From Serratia fonticola (lineage in GTDB: Bacteria; Pseudomonadota; Gammaproteobacteria; Enterobacterales; Enterobacteriaceae), in assembly GCF_006715025.1 (NCBI RefSeq), contig NZ_VFMK01000001.1:3162001-3226000 (forward strand): a stretch of 64,000 nt of DNA, written 5' to 3'. Shown piece after piece: positions 54,104 through 63,939 of the stretch; position 1 is the stretch's first letter, and each line of letters begins with the position of its first letter. The notes beneath the pieces were generated by a model. The model was not told the DNA's origin and ran no database searches. It was given only the letters and a program-made list of their open reading frames with translations. The position numbers and the translations under genes are program-made.

Positions 54104-55588
54104 CTATTGACAACTTTTATCCCGGCGGAGCTTTTTCGGCATCAGCAAATAATCCACTACTGCATCATCCACACAGCTATTGGCTCCCGTCAGCACGAGC
54201 GTATGACCATCGCCTTCGCGGGTAATCAAAGGGCTCTTAAACGCTGCGGCCATCTGGCGGGCATTACGATAAGGGGTGCTCGGATCATAACGTTGCGCCA
54301 CAAACAACAACGGTGGTAGTGCGTTAGAAAGCACCGGAACATGCGGTTTGTCTTTTCCGGGATAAGGCCAGAAATCACAGGTTTCTAACGGATACTCATG
54401 CAATGGCAGATAGTTGGGGAAAGAGGCCGCCGTATTGATTTGCTGACGCTCCCTGCGCAACTGTTGTTTATCGGCGTTTGGCCGCGCCACATCCGCACAA
54501 GTGATCACCGTCAGCGCATCATCGGCATCCGGGGTATAACCCTCGTCGATCAAGTCCGTCACTTCATCGTCAGCAGTACCTGCATCAATTTTACGCAGTG
54601 CGTTAGCCAACTCCGGCCAGCGTTCCCGCCAGGGCAACAGGTTACGCGTCAGGGTGATGACATCATCAGCAGAAATTTCGTAGCCTGACCGCGTCACAAA
54701 AGGCGCATCATGCAGCTTGCGCAGCATTTCGTGATACAGCTGGATCGCCCTGTTCGGTTCGCTGGTCAGTTGGCAGGAAGACGTCTTCTCACAATAATCG
54801 GCAAAGCGCAGGAAGCTTTGCTGAAAACCGCGTTCTTGATTGATGCGTTGCGTGAAATCATCTTCATTCAGATCCACCACACCATCCAATACCAACGCTC
54901 GGGTTTTCTTCGCAAAGCGCTCGGCATACAACGCGGCAACCTTGGTCCCGTATGAATAAGCTACTGCGGTGAGAGCCGGTTCACCTAACGCTTTGCGTAT
55001 CGTGTCAAGATCGTGGACGGCTTCGTGAGTGCCGAGATGTTGCACCACATCGGCCCCAGTCTGTTTAATACAAGCATCAACCATGTCCCGAGCCTGTTTC
55101 TCCGCACCAGGAATATCGTTTTCGTCGGGCGATGGCGCTTCTTCACTTTCTGTCAGTTGACAGGATATTTTGGGGGTTGACTGCCCTACGCCTCGCGGAT
55201 CGTAGCCAATGATGTCGTAGGATTGCTGTAATTTCCATGCAGCCCCCTGCTCAGCAATCTGTGGGTTGATCCCAGGCAGTCCCGGCCCGCCTGATATCAC
55301 CACCACGCTACCCTTTTTTACGCCAATGGCGGGCAATCGAGTCAGCGCAAGTCGCACACCCTGCGCTATCGGCACGTGGCTATCATGGTAGCTCAGGGGG
55401 GCGTCAACGTAGCCACATTGCAAACCTGCTGGAGGGGGCGCGTCGCTGAACCAGTGTTGAAAGGCTGCGCTGTTACAGGGTTGCCAGGCAATAGTGCCTT
55501 GCAGAGCACCTGTTTTAACCAACGACTTGGCATAAACCGGCATTTGTACTGCAATGGCCAGCAAAAACAGAACACGGAACGCAGACAT
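54104..55588 (-). CDS. Secreted alpha/beta hydrolase, tripeptidyl aminopeptidase (TAP)-like
   Basis: A 494-residue exported hydrolase. Residues 1-20 form a signal peptide (MSAFRVLFLLAIAVQMPVYA). The oxyanion segment is VVISGGPGLPG near 95, the nucleophile elbow AYSYGTKVAALYAERF near 212 (Ser in YSYGT), and the C-terminal TAP-like domain ends with REGDGHTLVLTGANSCVDDAVVDYL (catalytic His in GDGHT). Cys residues suggest disulfides in the periplasm or outside. It probably removes short peptides or prolines from N-termini. Start 55588 has AAAGGA 8 nt upstream. Confidence 0.8.
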   Translation of the reverse strand: MSAFRVLFLLAIAVQMPVYAKSLVKTGALQGTIAWQPCNSAAFQHWFSDAPPPAGLQCGYVDAPLSYHDSHVPIAQGVRLALTRLPAIGVKKGSVVVISGGPGLPGINPQIAEQGAAWKLQQSYDIIGYDPRGVGQSTPKISCQLTESEEAPSPDENDIPGAEKQARDMVDACIKQTGADVVQHLGTHEAVHDLDTIRKALGEPALTAVAYSYGTKVAALYAERFAKKTRALVLDGVVDLNEDDFTQRINQERGFQQSFLRFADYCEKTSSCQLTSEPNRAIQLYHEMLRKLHDAPFVTRSGYEISADDVITLTRNLLPWRERWPELANALRKIDAGTADDEVTDLIDEGYTPDADDALTVITCADVARPNADKQQLRRERQQINTAASFPNYLPLHEYPLETCDFWPYPGKDKPHVPVLSNALPPLLFVAQRYDPSTPYRNARQMAAAFKSPLITREGDGHTLVLTGANSCVDDAVVDYLLMPKKLRRDKSCQ

Positions 55589-56457
55589 GGCGAGTCCTTT
55601 CAACAAAACGGTTACTCGGAGATTTTAAAGCTCACACATTAAACATCCTGCCAACGGAATGTGGAAGCATTTTTAGCGCTATCCTTGGCACCGTTACCGT
55701 TCAAGAAACACCCATGCGACATGAGCCAACCCAGTTTCTTTCCCCCTGATTTTACACATAATGTCGGTTTTGGAATGAATCTCCCAGAGACGGCTGCGGT
55801 TAAAAATGTTCAGCATTCCCTACGAATGTTAGCCACTATCGCGGCTATACAAGTGAGCTATTTGGATAAGCAATAGGACAAACTTATAAGTTAACGGTTT
55901 GGTCACCTTCAGATTCAGAGCGGACAAATGTAAGTGTTATTTTTTTGAAAATTTCATGCGCAATGTGTTAAGGTTTGTTTCATTATCTACGCTATCAATA
56001 AGCAGGCAATAAGTCTCATCGCTGCCCCCGCCTTCAAGCACCGGCTGTTTTTATTCGAGTCCCTGAAGTTATTTTCTATCGACACACCTCAAGGCTCAAC
56101 GAACGATTAACTTATCTTTATGTAATTATTGTGTTTTTTGCTTTACAGAAAATAAGTTGGTAAAGAAGTGCAAGAGGATACACTAAGTATTAGTGCAATG
56201 GTTTTAATCTTAACCAAGTATTTTATTATGAATGTATCGAAAATTATTTTTATTGCCCGCATCTTCGTAGCACAGGTTGAATAAAAGTCAATTCAATTCC
56301 CGATAAAAATACAAATACCCAAACTTGCGTTGGTGTAAAGTCCGTATAGGCTATTTATATAAATAAAGTGTCTGTTACCAAAACGGTAATGTACCGTCGC
56401 GCTTATCATGCTCATAAGAGCAGTGGCCGTAGCTCGACATAATAAAAGAGGATAATA
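55589..56457. other. Long regulatory region upstream of the porin gene
   Basis: About 870 bp without a credible gene, AT-rich in its right half, as is common ahead of OmpR-controlled porin genes. A GTTTGTTTCATT stretch near 55973 vaguely resembles, in reverse, an OmpR half-site (ATGAAAC); this is weak. No antisense sRNA such as micF could be recognised. Confidence 0.4.
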
Positions 56458-57588
56458 ATGATGAAACTTCGAGTTCTCTCCCTGATGATCCCTGCTTTGC
56501 TGATGGCTGGCACCGCAGGGGCAGCAGAAATCTACAACAAAGATGGCAATAAACTGGATTTGTATGGTTTAGTCGATGGTCTTCACTATTTCTCTGATAA
56601 CAATAGTGTTGATGGTGACCAGTCCTATATACGTATGGGATTACGAGGCGAAACGCAGATCAACGACCAACTCACCGGTTATGGCACATGGGAATACCAG
56701 GTTAACGTCAACACCCCGGAAAGCGAGAATAATGCCTTCACGCGTTATGGCTACGCAGGTTTGAAATACGCTGACTTTGGTTCCTTCGACTATGGGCGTA
56801 ATAACGGCGTACTGTATGACGTTGCCGCGTATACGGACATGCAGCCGGAATTTGACGGTTCAACATACGGAGCCGATCAGTTCATGTTCCAACGCTCAAA
56901 TGGCTTGGCGACCTACCGTAACAGTAACTTCTTCGGTCTGGTTGATGGTCTGCATTTTGCTCTGCAATATCAGGGTAAAAACGGCAGTCCTGAAGAGACG
57001 AGCAACGGGCGCGATGTTCTGGGGCAGAACGGTGATGGCTATGGTATGTCGCTCAACTATGATATCGGCTATGGCATTAGCGCAGCCGGTGCGTTCTTTA
57101 ACTCTAAGCGTACCTCTGAACAAAATGGTGAAGGCCAATACAGCGGCATCATGGGGCGTGGTGACAAGGCTGAAGGTTATTCAGGTGGTCTGAAGTATGA
57201 CGCCAACAATACCTATGTGGCAGTGATGTTTACCCAGTCTTACAATGCCGCTCGCTTCGGTAGCTCAGACAGTGAGGCTTATGGCTATGCCAACAAGGCG
57301 CAAAGCTTCGAGGCTTATGCGCATTACCTGTTCGACTTCGGTTTACGTCCTTTCATAGGCTATAACCAAACCAACGGTAAAAACCTGGGGCTGGCCGCTA
57401 ACGGCAATACTTACGGGAGTGAAAACCTGGTCAAATTTATTGATGTGGGGGCCACCTATTACTTCAACAAAAATATGTCTACCTATGTGGATTATAAAAT
57501 CAACCAGTTGAATGCAAACGACTTCACCAAAGCCGCCGGGATCAACACCGACGACGTAGTGGCTGTCGGTCTGGTTTATCAGTTCTAA
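56458..57588 (+). CDS. General trimeric porin (OmpC/OmpF family)
   Basis: A 376-residue outer-membrane porin. The signal peptide MMKLRVLSLMIPALLMAGTAGA is followed by AEIYNKDGNKLDLYG, the family's mature start. Typical blocks are TQINDQLTGYGTWEYQ, FTRYGYAGLKYADFGSFDYGRN (start of loop 3), and the C-terminal VGLVYQF with terminal Phe. It forms a 16-stranded diffusion channel for small hydrophilic solutes. It is not certain whether it is OmpC, OmpF or a paralogue. AGAGGA precedes two adjacent ATGs. A strong terminator follows. Confidence 0.9.
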   Translation: MMKLRVLSLMIPALLMAGTAGAAEIYNKDGNKLDLYGLVDGLHYFSDNNSVDGDQSYIRMGLRGETQINDQLTGYGTWEYQVNVNTPESENNAFTRYGYAGLKYADFGSFDYGRNNGVLYDVAAYTDMQPEFDGSTYGADQFMFQRSNGLATYRNSNFFGLVDGLHFALQYQGKNGSPEETSNGRDVLGQNGDGYGMSLNYDIGYGISAAGAFFNSKRTSEQNGEGQYSGIMGRGDKAEGYSGGLKYDANNTYVAVMFTQSYNAARFGSSDSEAYGYANKAQSFEAYAHYLFDFGLRPFIGYNQTNGKNLGLAANGNTYGSENLVKFIDVGATYYFNKNMSTYVDYKINQLNANDFTKAAGINTDDVVAVGLVYQF

Positions 57589-57612
57589 TGACAGCGAACT
57601 ACATCATATAGT

Positions 57613-57632
57613 GCAGCCTTCGGGCTGCGCTA
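57613..57632 (+). terminator. Intrinsic terminator of the porin gene
   Basis: GCAGCC - TTCG - GGCTGC with a stable UUCG tetraloop, followed by GCTATTTT, 25 bp after the porin stop codon. Confidence 0.8.
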
Positions 57633-57988
57633 TTTTCTCCGTTTAAGCGTTCATATTTATCGTTTTCGATCTGCTACGAATGAGAAACACCCCCGTCCGA
57701 AACACCTCACAACATCACCAGGACTGCTCATCGAGTAACGTCACTATTTATCTCTATTTGAACCGTTTCACTAAAACACGACCAACAGATAAAAACGCGC
57801 GATTTGCGGACATTGAATTAAATCCTTGTTTGCCCAAAGAGCATCTCCCCAAACTTTTGCGTTTCTCCGGTAACAGCAATCAATATCCATCGCTTTGTTC
57901 TTTATTTTAATCACGCCAGTTCTCCCATACTTGAGCGTACTTTATTGAAGCATTAATAAGGTGTTACGTTGACATGGCCAACTTAACC

Positions 57989-58029
57989 CTGTGATAGGTA
58001 ATGTTTATTTTTTACATTACCTATCACAG
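57989..58029. promoter_or_regulatory. 16-bp perfect inverted repeat upstream of the EF-G gene
   Basis: CTGTGATAGGTAATGT and ACATTACCTATCACAG flank a 9-nt loop, 147 bp before the EF-G start. A TTGACA hexamer (57969-57974) lies just before it, so the repeat would cover the -10 region of such a promoter. It may be an operator or an RNA hairpin in the leader. The remaining region 57633-58175 shows no recognisable gene. Confidence 0.6.
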
Positions 58030-58175
58030 TCATAGCTTAATAAAATCAATACCATCAACTAGGATTACTCTAAGGCTGATACGCTGACGTAAGCAGCCTG
58101 GTTGATGCCCCAAGCGGGATATCATTATTTTTTTACTGTTAAAGCCGTACGCCACAAGGCTAAGAAAGGTTAATT

Positions 58176-60281
58176 ATGGCACGCACTACCCCCATCGAAC
58201 GCTACCGCAATATCGGCATCTCGGCGCACATTGATGCCGGCAAAACGACGACGACCGAGCGGATTCTGTTTTACACCGGGGTCAGTCACAAGCTGGGCGA
58301 AGTTCACGACGGTGCCGCCACCATGGATTGGATGGCCCAAGAGCAGGAGCGCGGGATCACCATTACCTCCGCAGCGACGACCTGTTTTTGGAATGGCATG
58401 GAGCATAATTATCCGCAGCACCGGATCAACATCATCGATACCCCAGGACACGTGGATTTCACTATTGAGGTGGAACGTTCAATGCGTGTGCTGGACGGTG
58501 CCGTGATGGTGTACGACTCAGTCGGTGGCGTGCAGCCGCAATCGGAAACCGTGTGGCGCCAGGCGAATAAATACAAAGTGCCGCGCCTGGCCTTCGTGAA
58601 CAAAATGGACCGTACCGGTGCAGACTTTTTCCGCGTACGCAAAATGATGATCGAACGTCTGAAAGCCAACCCGGTACCGGTGGTGATCCCCATTGGCGCA
58701 GAAGACCATTTTGCCGGTGTGGTGGATTTGATCCGCATGCAGGCCATTTTTTGGGATGAAGCCACACAAGGTATGACTTACCGCTTTGACGCCATTCCGA
58801 CGGAGATGCTTGCAACGGCTCAAGAATGGCGTGACAAGATGATTGAAGCCGCAGCAGAAGCGTCTGAAACGTTGATGGATAAATACCTTAATCAGGTCGA
58901 CCTGACTAATGACGAAATCGTTTTCGGGCTGCGCACCCGCACCATTGCTGGTGAGATCCAGCCAATGCTATGCGGCTCTGCGTTTCGTAATAAAGGCATC
59001 CAGCGTATGTTGGATGCGGTTATCGAACTGATGCCTTCCCCGTTGGATGTGCCGCCGATGGAAGGTCATGATGAGCGCGACAACATCATCATCCGTAAGG
59101 CAGACGATAATGAAAAATTCTCGGCACTGGCATTCAAGCTGATGACCGATCCGTTTGTCGGTCAATTGACCTTCGTGCGCGTCTACTCGGGTATTCTGGC
59201 CAAAGGCGACAGCGTTTATAACCCGGTGAAGGGCAAAAAAGAACGCATAGGCCGCATCGTCCAGATGCACGCCAACGATCGTAAAGAGGTCGATGAATTG
59301 CATGCGGGTGATATCGCCGCCTGCGTAGGGCTAAAGGACGTCACCACGGGCGATACGCTGTGCGATCCGAATGCCATTATCACTCTGGAACGCATGGTGT
59401 TCCCAGAACCGGTTATCGCCCAGGCCATTGAGCCAAAGACCAAAGCCGACCAGGAAAAAATGGGGATTGCCCTGCAACGTTTGACGTCAGAAGACCCCTC
59501 GCTACGCGTACGCACCGACGAAGACTCTGGCCAGACCATTATCTACGGCATGGGTGAATTACACCTGGAGATCATTGTCGATCGTATGCGGCGTGAGTTT
59601 GGTGTTGAAACCAACACCGGTAAACCGCAGGTCTCTTACCGAGAAACCATCCGCCGGAAAGTCACCGACGTAGAAGGTAAGTTTGTGCGGCAGTCTGGCG
59701 GTAAAGGCCAGTACGGCCATGTGGTGCTGACCGTAGAGCCGAATGAAGCTGGCAAAGGCTTTGAGTTTTTCGATGAGATCAAAGGTGGTGTGATCCCCGG
59801 TGAATATATTCCGGCAGTGAAGAAAGGCGTACAGGAAGCACTCAACAACGGCGTCCTGGCGGGTTATCAGATGGTTGATGTCAAAGTGCATCTGACTTTC
59901 GGTTCCTACCATGATGTCGACTCCTCGGAACAGGCGTTCCGCATGGCAGCGATTTTTGGCTTTAAAGAAGCCTGTCGCCAGGCCAGCCCGGTGATCCTGG
60001 AGCCGATCATGGCGGTCGAGGTAGAAACACCGGAGGACTATGCGGGTAACGTCATGGGCGATCTTTCATCACGGCGCGGTATGGTTCAAGGGATGGAGGA
60101 TATTCCCGGCGGCGGAGGCAAAGAGATCCATGCCAAAGTTCCATTGTCCGAGATGTTTGGTTACTCCACGACGCTGCGCTCCATGTCGCAAGGTCGGGCA
60201 ACTTACACCATGGAGTTCAGCCACTACGCGGAAGCTCCACGTAATGTGGCCGAAGAGATAATCCAACACAGTAAACGTTAA
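58176..60281 (+). CDS. Elongation factor G (fusA paralogue outside the str operon)
   Basis: A 701-residue translational GTPase that drives ribosomal translocation. G1 is AHIDAGKTTTTE near 17-28, G2 RGITITSAATT near 60, G3 DTPGHVDFT near 90, G4 NKMD near 144; domains II-V follow with the usual RQSGGKGQYGHV and SSRRGMVQGMED segments. Length and motifs are those of a functional EF-G. The normal context rpsL-rpsG-fusA-tufA is absent: neighbours are a porin and a DMT transporter, and it has its own leader and terminator. So it is probably a second copy, though the main copy is not visible to prove this. Confidence 0.85.
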   Translation: MARTTPIERYRNIGISAHIDAGKTTTTERILFYTGVSHKLGEVHDGAATMDWMAQEQERGITITSAATTCFWNGMEHNYPQHRINIIDTPGHVDFTIEVERSMRVLDGAVMVYDSVGGVQPQSETVWRQANKYKVPRLAFVNKMDRTGADFFRVRKMMIERLKANPVPVVIPIGAEDHFAGVVDLIRMQAIFWDEATQGMTYRFDAIPTEMLATAQEWRDKMIEAAAEASETLMDKYLNQVDLTNDEIVFGLRTRTIAGEIQPMLCGSAFRNKGIQRMLDAVIELMPSPLDVPPMEGHDERDNIIIRKADDNEKFSALAFKLMTDPFVGQLTFVRVYSGILAKGDSVYNPVKGKKERIGRIVQMHANDRKEVDELHAGDIAACVGLKDVTTGDTLCDPNAIITLERMVFPEPVIAQAIEPKTKADQEKMGIALQRLTSEDPSLRVRTDEDSGQTIIYGMGELHLEIIVDRMRREFGVETNTGKPQVSYRETIRRKVTDVEGKFVRQSGGKGQYGHVVLTVEPNEAGKGFEFFDEIKGGVIPGEYIPAVKKGVQEALNNGVLAGYQMVDVKVHLTFGSYHDVDSSEQAFRMAAIFGFKEACRQASPVILEPIMAVEVETPEDYAGNVMGDLSSRRGMVQGMEDIPGGGGKEIHAKVPLSEMFGYSTTLRSMSQGRATYTMEFSHYAEAPRNVAEEIIQHSKR

Positions 60282-60288
60282 CGGATGG

Positions 60289-60316
60289 CGGCTACGGGAT
60301 AATCCGTAGCCGTTTT
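60289..60316 (+). terminator. Intrinsic terminator of the EF-G gene
   Basis: CGGCTACGG - GATAAT - CCGTAGCCG followed by TTTT, 7 bp after the stop codon; a perfect 9-bp stem. Confidence 0.85.
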
Positions 60317-61280
60317 AACGCCCTTCCTCCAGCGCAATGACTACCGGTTCCAGCTTGATACGCATGGCGTAAATCACCCCGATCATCAAACAGGCAATAC
60401 CGCATAACGTCAGCAGCGGCGGCCAGGCCTGGCGCAGTAAAAAGGTATAGGCCAACCCGGCCAGAATCTCGAACACAATCAGTGGCCCAACCAGCACCGT
60501 CGGCAGACGCTGACTGGCTTCATTCCAACATAACGTCCCCAACCAGGAGCACAGTACACCAATCGCTACCATCAGCGGAATGAAGACTTCTGGCCGTGGC
60601 CCAAACGGTAAAGCGAATTGCGGCTGGGTCAGCGCCAGTTGTCCACACACCAACAGGTATCCTACTAACGCTAATGGTAAGGTGACCACCCCCTGCGCCG
60701 TGGCCCAGGTCGCAGGCCGTTTATCCGGGTGTTCACGCAGCCAACGGGCATTGCGCAGTGGAAACCAGGTCCAGCAAGCCACCGCCAGTAGCGCCAGCCC
60801 TAACCCGCTGGCATAACGCCAGACGTCAATCGGCTCCCTATTCCCGTGCAGTTCCGCCACATTCACCAACGCTAGGCCCGTGGCAATCAGCAGCAACGCT
60901 GGCGTTAATTTACGCCAGGAAAGTCGGCCTTCATGATGGCCGTAAAACAGGTTGGCCGTCACCGATATCACGACCGGTAAGGTACCAATGATCATGGTAG
61001 ACACCGGCGCACCAGTTCGTTGGATCGCACTGGCCAGGCACAGGTAATACAGCAGATTGCCGATCGCGGTGAGTTTCAATGCCTCCAGCCAGTCTTTAGC
61101 CAGCAACTGACGTAAACGACGACGATCAAGCCAGGCCAACGGCAAGGCGATCAGACCAAAAGCCAGATAACGCCCGGTAGACTGCAACGCAGCCGGATAA
61201 TCCGGGACCAGCACCGGGCCAACAAAGATAAGCCCCCACATCAGCCCGGCAGTCAGGGCAAATAGCACACCGACGAACAT
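60315..61280 (-). CDS. DMT-superfamily (EamA-type) transporter
   Basis: A 321-residue inner-membrane protein with ten expected helices in two EamA repeats; the first begins GVLFALTAGLMWGLIFVGPVL and the second near ASGLGLALLAVACWTWFPLR. Such proteins export amino acids or other metabolites. The start at 61280 has GGAG 6 nt upstream; a start ten codons earlier is less likely. Its last codons abut the EF-G terminator from the other side. The substrate is unknown. Confidence 0.8.
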   Translation of the reverse strand: MFVGVLFALTAGLMWGLIFVGPVLVPDYPAALQSTGRYLAFGLIALPLAWLDRRRLRQLLAKDWLEALKLTAIGNLLYYLCLASAIQRTGAPVSTMIIGTLPVVISVTANLFYGHHEGRLSWRKLTPALLLIATGLALVNVAELHGNREPIDVWRYASGLGLALLAVACWTWFPLRNARWLREHPDKRPATWATAQGVVTLPLALVGYLLVCGQLALTQPQFALPFGPRPEVFIPLMVAIGVLCSWLGTLCWNEASQRLPTVLVGPLIVFEILAGLAYTFLLRQAWPPLLTLCGIACLMIGVIYAMRIKLEPVVIALEEGR

Positions 61281-61455
61281 AATGACTCCATCACTAACGG
61301 CTGTTCTCACGTGGCATCAGAATAGTTTCAGCCTCACCGGTGTACCACTCTGAGCACTAATCCACCAGGAGCGACCAAATGCTGCGCCCCACGATAACGG
61401 AAACTGTTTTGCACACCTTGCACTTCTCTGGCTCCTGTTACGTTAAAACGTCACT

Positions 61456-63324
61456 TTACACCGGTACACGACGACTGATTTCAACCACCTGATCGCTCGG
61501 CAGATAATAATAATCCGTCACATGCATACCGTTACGTACCATCAGCGCAAAGATATTGCGCTGCCAGGCGGGCAGTGCACCATGCCCCTCACGTTTTACA
61601 ATGGTTTCATGCCCCAGATAATAGGTCACTTCGTTGAGGTTTAATCGGCATTGCTGCACTTCAAGGTGGCGCAGCAACTGAGGAATGTTTGGCCGCTCCA
61701 TAAACCCATAATGTGCCACGCCGCGCCAGAAGTCAGGTGCCAGTTTGGTCATGGTCAGACGTTCTTCGTTAGCCACACGGGGCACGTTTAATACCACAAT
61801 GCTCAGCGCCAGCAGGTCGGTATGCAGTGAACCGTTGCGCTTGACGTGCCATTTCATCACCGGCGGTGTTCCGCCTTGGGAGCGGGTCAGGAAAATCGCC
61901 GTACCGGGAACACGCGGAATGGCTTTCTGTTCGATCAACGCCATAAATTCAGTCACCGGTACTACTTTCTCATCCAGCGTTTGTGAGGCGGACACCACTC
62001 CGCGATGCCAGATCAGCATCACACCGTATACCGCAGCCGCCAGTAACAGTGGCATGTAGCCGCCATCCAGAACCTTGGTCATATTGGCAACCAGGAAACT
62101 GAGGTCGATCACAAAGAACCCCCCTGCCACAATCAGGCTGGCTACCAGGCGCCATTTCCAAACTTCACGCATCGCTACAAACAACAAACCGGTGGTCATG
62201 ATCATGGTCAGTGAAACGGCAATCCCGTAGGCTGCCGCCAGGTTATCTGATGATTTGAAAAAGACGGCGAGAAACACCGTTACAGCCATCAATAACCAGT
62301 TGATCGTGCCGATATAGATTTGCCCATAGCTCTCTTCCGTGGTCTGTTTAACCCGTAAACGCGGCAGCCAGCCTAACTGGATCGCCTGACGCGTCATGGA
62401 GAATGCCCCACTGATAATCGCCTGGCTGGCAATAATGGTGGCCAAGGTTGCCAGAATAACCAGCGGGATCTGCAGCATAGGAGGACATAAGCGGAAGAAG
62501 ATATTCTGTGTCACATCCGCCCCGGAAAGGATCAGCGCCGCCTGCCCCGCATAGTTTAACAACAGGCTGGGGAAAACGATGCCAAACCAGGCCAGCCAGA
62601 TCGGTTTTTTACCAAAGTGACCCATGTCGGCGTACAAGGCTTCGGCACCGGTAACACAAAGGAACACGCCGCCGAGCACCAGGAAACTGACAATACCGTT
62701 CGAGAAAAGAAATTTGATACCGTATAGCGGATTGACTGCTAGCAGTACCGCAGGATGTTGAACGATACCCCAGATCCCCAATGCGGCAATCACCAGGAAC
62801 CACAACGCCATAATCGGGCCAAACACCCTGCCGATACGTGCTGTACCCAGCGGTTGAATAGCAAACAGACTAATCAGGACAAGTACGGTGGCTGGCAGGA
62901 TATAAGGCTGGGATTCTGGCAACACGATGTTCAACCCTTCCAGTGCCGAAAGCACCGAGATTGCTGGAGTAATCGCACCATCACCGTAGATCAATGCCGC
63001 GCCGAAAAGCCCGGCAAAAATGACCGCAGGCCGGGTACTTTTTTTGCTGACCAGCAACGACATCAACGCCAGAATGCCGCCCTCACCGTTGTTATCAATA
63101 CGCATGGCAAATAAGGCGTATTTTATCGATGTCACTATCACCAGCGTCCAAAAAATCAGTGACAGCAATCCGAGGATCACTGGTGCTGAAGGAGCATCTC
63201 CCGAGAGGAACAACACGGTTTTCAATGTATAGAGTGGGCTGGTGCCAATATCGCCAAATACCACCCCCAAAGCACCACCGGCCATCAACGTCAGGCTGGT
63301 CTGTTTATTATCCACGGCGGACAT
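61456..63324 (-). CDS. kup: Low-affinity potassium uptake protein Kup
   Basis: A 622-residue K+/H+ symporter, the same length as E. coli Kup. The start has the diagnostic GGALGVVFGDIGTSPLYTLKT (residues about 15-35); FAGLFGAALIYGDGAITPAISVLSALEGL follows near 100, then ten further helices and a cytoplasmic C-terminal domain ending YYYLPSDQVVEISRRVPV. It imports potassium, especially at low pH. ATG 63324 has AAGGA about 7 nt upstream and is preferred to the 10-codon longer frame. Confidence 0.93.
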   Translation of the reverse strand: MSAVDNKQTSLTLMAGGALGVVFGDIGTSPLYTLKTVLFLSGDAPSAPVILGLLSLIFWTLVIVTSIKYALFAMRIDNNGEGGILALMSLLVSKKSTRPAVIFAGLFGAALIYGDGAITPAISVLSALEGLNIVLPESQPYILPATVLVLISLFAIQPLGTARIGRVFGPIMALWFLVIAALGIWGIVQHPAVLLAVNPLYGIKFLFSNGIVSFLVLGGVFLCVTGAEALYADMGHFGKKPIWLAWFGIVFPSLLLNYAGQAALILSGADVTQNIFFRLCPPMLQIPLVILATLATIIASQAIISGAFSMTRQAIQLGWLPRLRVKQTTEESYGQIYIGTINWLLMAVTVFLAVFFKSSDNLAAAYGIAVSLTMIMTTGLLFVAMREVWKWRLVASLIVAGGFFVIDLSFLVANMTKVLDGGYMPLLLAAAVYGVMLIWHRGVVSASQTLDEKVVPVTEFMALIEQKAIPRVPGTAIFLTRSQGGTPPVMKWHVKRNGSLHTDLLALSIVVLNVPRVANEERLTMTKLAPDFWRGVAHYGFMERPNIPQLLRHLEVQQCRLNLNEVTYYLGHETIVKREGHGALPAWQRNIFALMVRNGMHVTDYYYLPSDQVVEISRRVPV

Positions 63325-63588
63325 CACATCTTCCTTAACCAAAGAACCGGACACTCTACAGAAGGATAGTTCATAGCGGCGGCAACTGTATCATTTTAAT
63401 CATAAATTTTGTCAACCACGCTTAGTATACGTTGACAGTTCACACCCATGACGAGCCCTGTCGGTTCATCCTTTTATCGTTTGGTAACCCGTAACCCGTA
63501 AGCCTTCTCCTTATCGTTTATGTGACAACGCTAAAAAATACCCAACAAAGTGGTTGAGTATTGAGCATGGCGTTCTATATTTAACCAT

Positions 63589-63936
63589 ATGGTTAAATTA
63601 TCTTCCTCGCGATTGGACGCCATCTTTCACGCCCTGGCCGATCCGACAAGGCGCGCTATTCTGCACACCCTGGCTGAAGGTGAACACAGCATTGGTGAGC
63701 TGGCGGCACCTTTCGAGATGTCGTTTGCTGGCGCGTCAAAGCATATTAAAGCACTGGAGCAAGCCGGGCTGGTGCAACGCACCGTGCGGGGAAGAAACCA
63801 TATCTGCAGGCTCAAACCCGAGCCGATGGCGCAGGCCATGCAATGGCTGCAAACCTATGAACATTTCTGGACTGAGCGGCTGGACGCGCTAGAGCAGATG
63901 CTGCGACAGGCCGACTCGCATCCTCCTACGGAGTGA
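63589..63936 (+). CDS. ArsR-family winged-helix regulator
   Basis: A 115-residue repressor-like protein: LDAIFHALADPTRRAILHTLAEGEHSIGELAAPFEMSFAGASKHIKALEQAGLVQR is the classical ArsR winged helix. No Cys-based metal site is present, which fits the subgroup that regulates a following SRPBCC/AHSA1 gene. The two genes are 3 bp apart (stop 63936, next ATG 63940). Confidence 0.88.
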   Translation: MVKLSSSRLDAIFHALADPTRRAILHTLAEGEHSIGELAAPFEMSFAGASKHIKALEQAGLVQRTVRGRNHICRLKPEPMAQAMQWLQTYEHFWTERLDALEQMLRQADSHPPTE

Positions 63937-63939
63937 ACC

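Noticed and set aside
57680..57910. Plus-strand 76-codon frame between porin and EF-G
   Set aside because: No ribosome-binding site, no domain and unusual composition; it follows a strong terminator and is probably chance.
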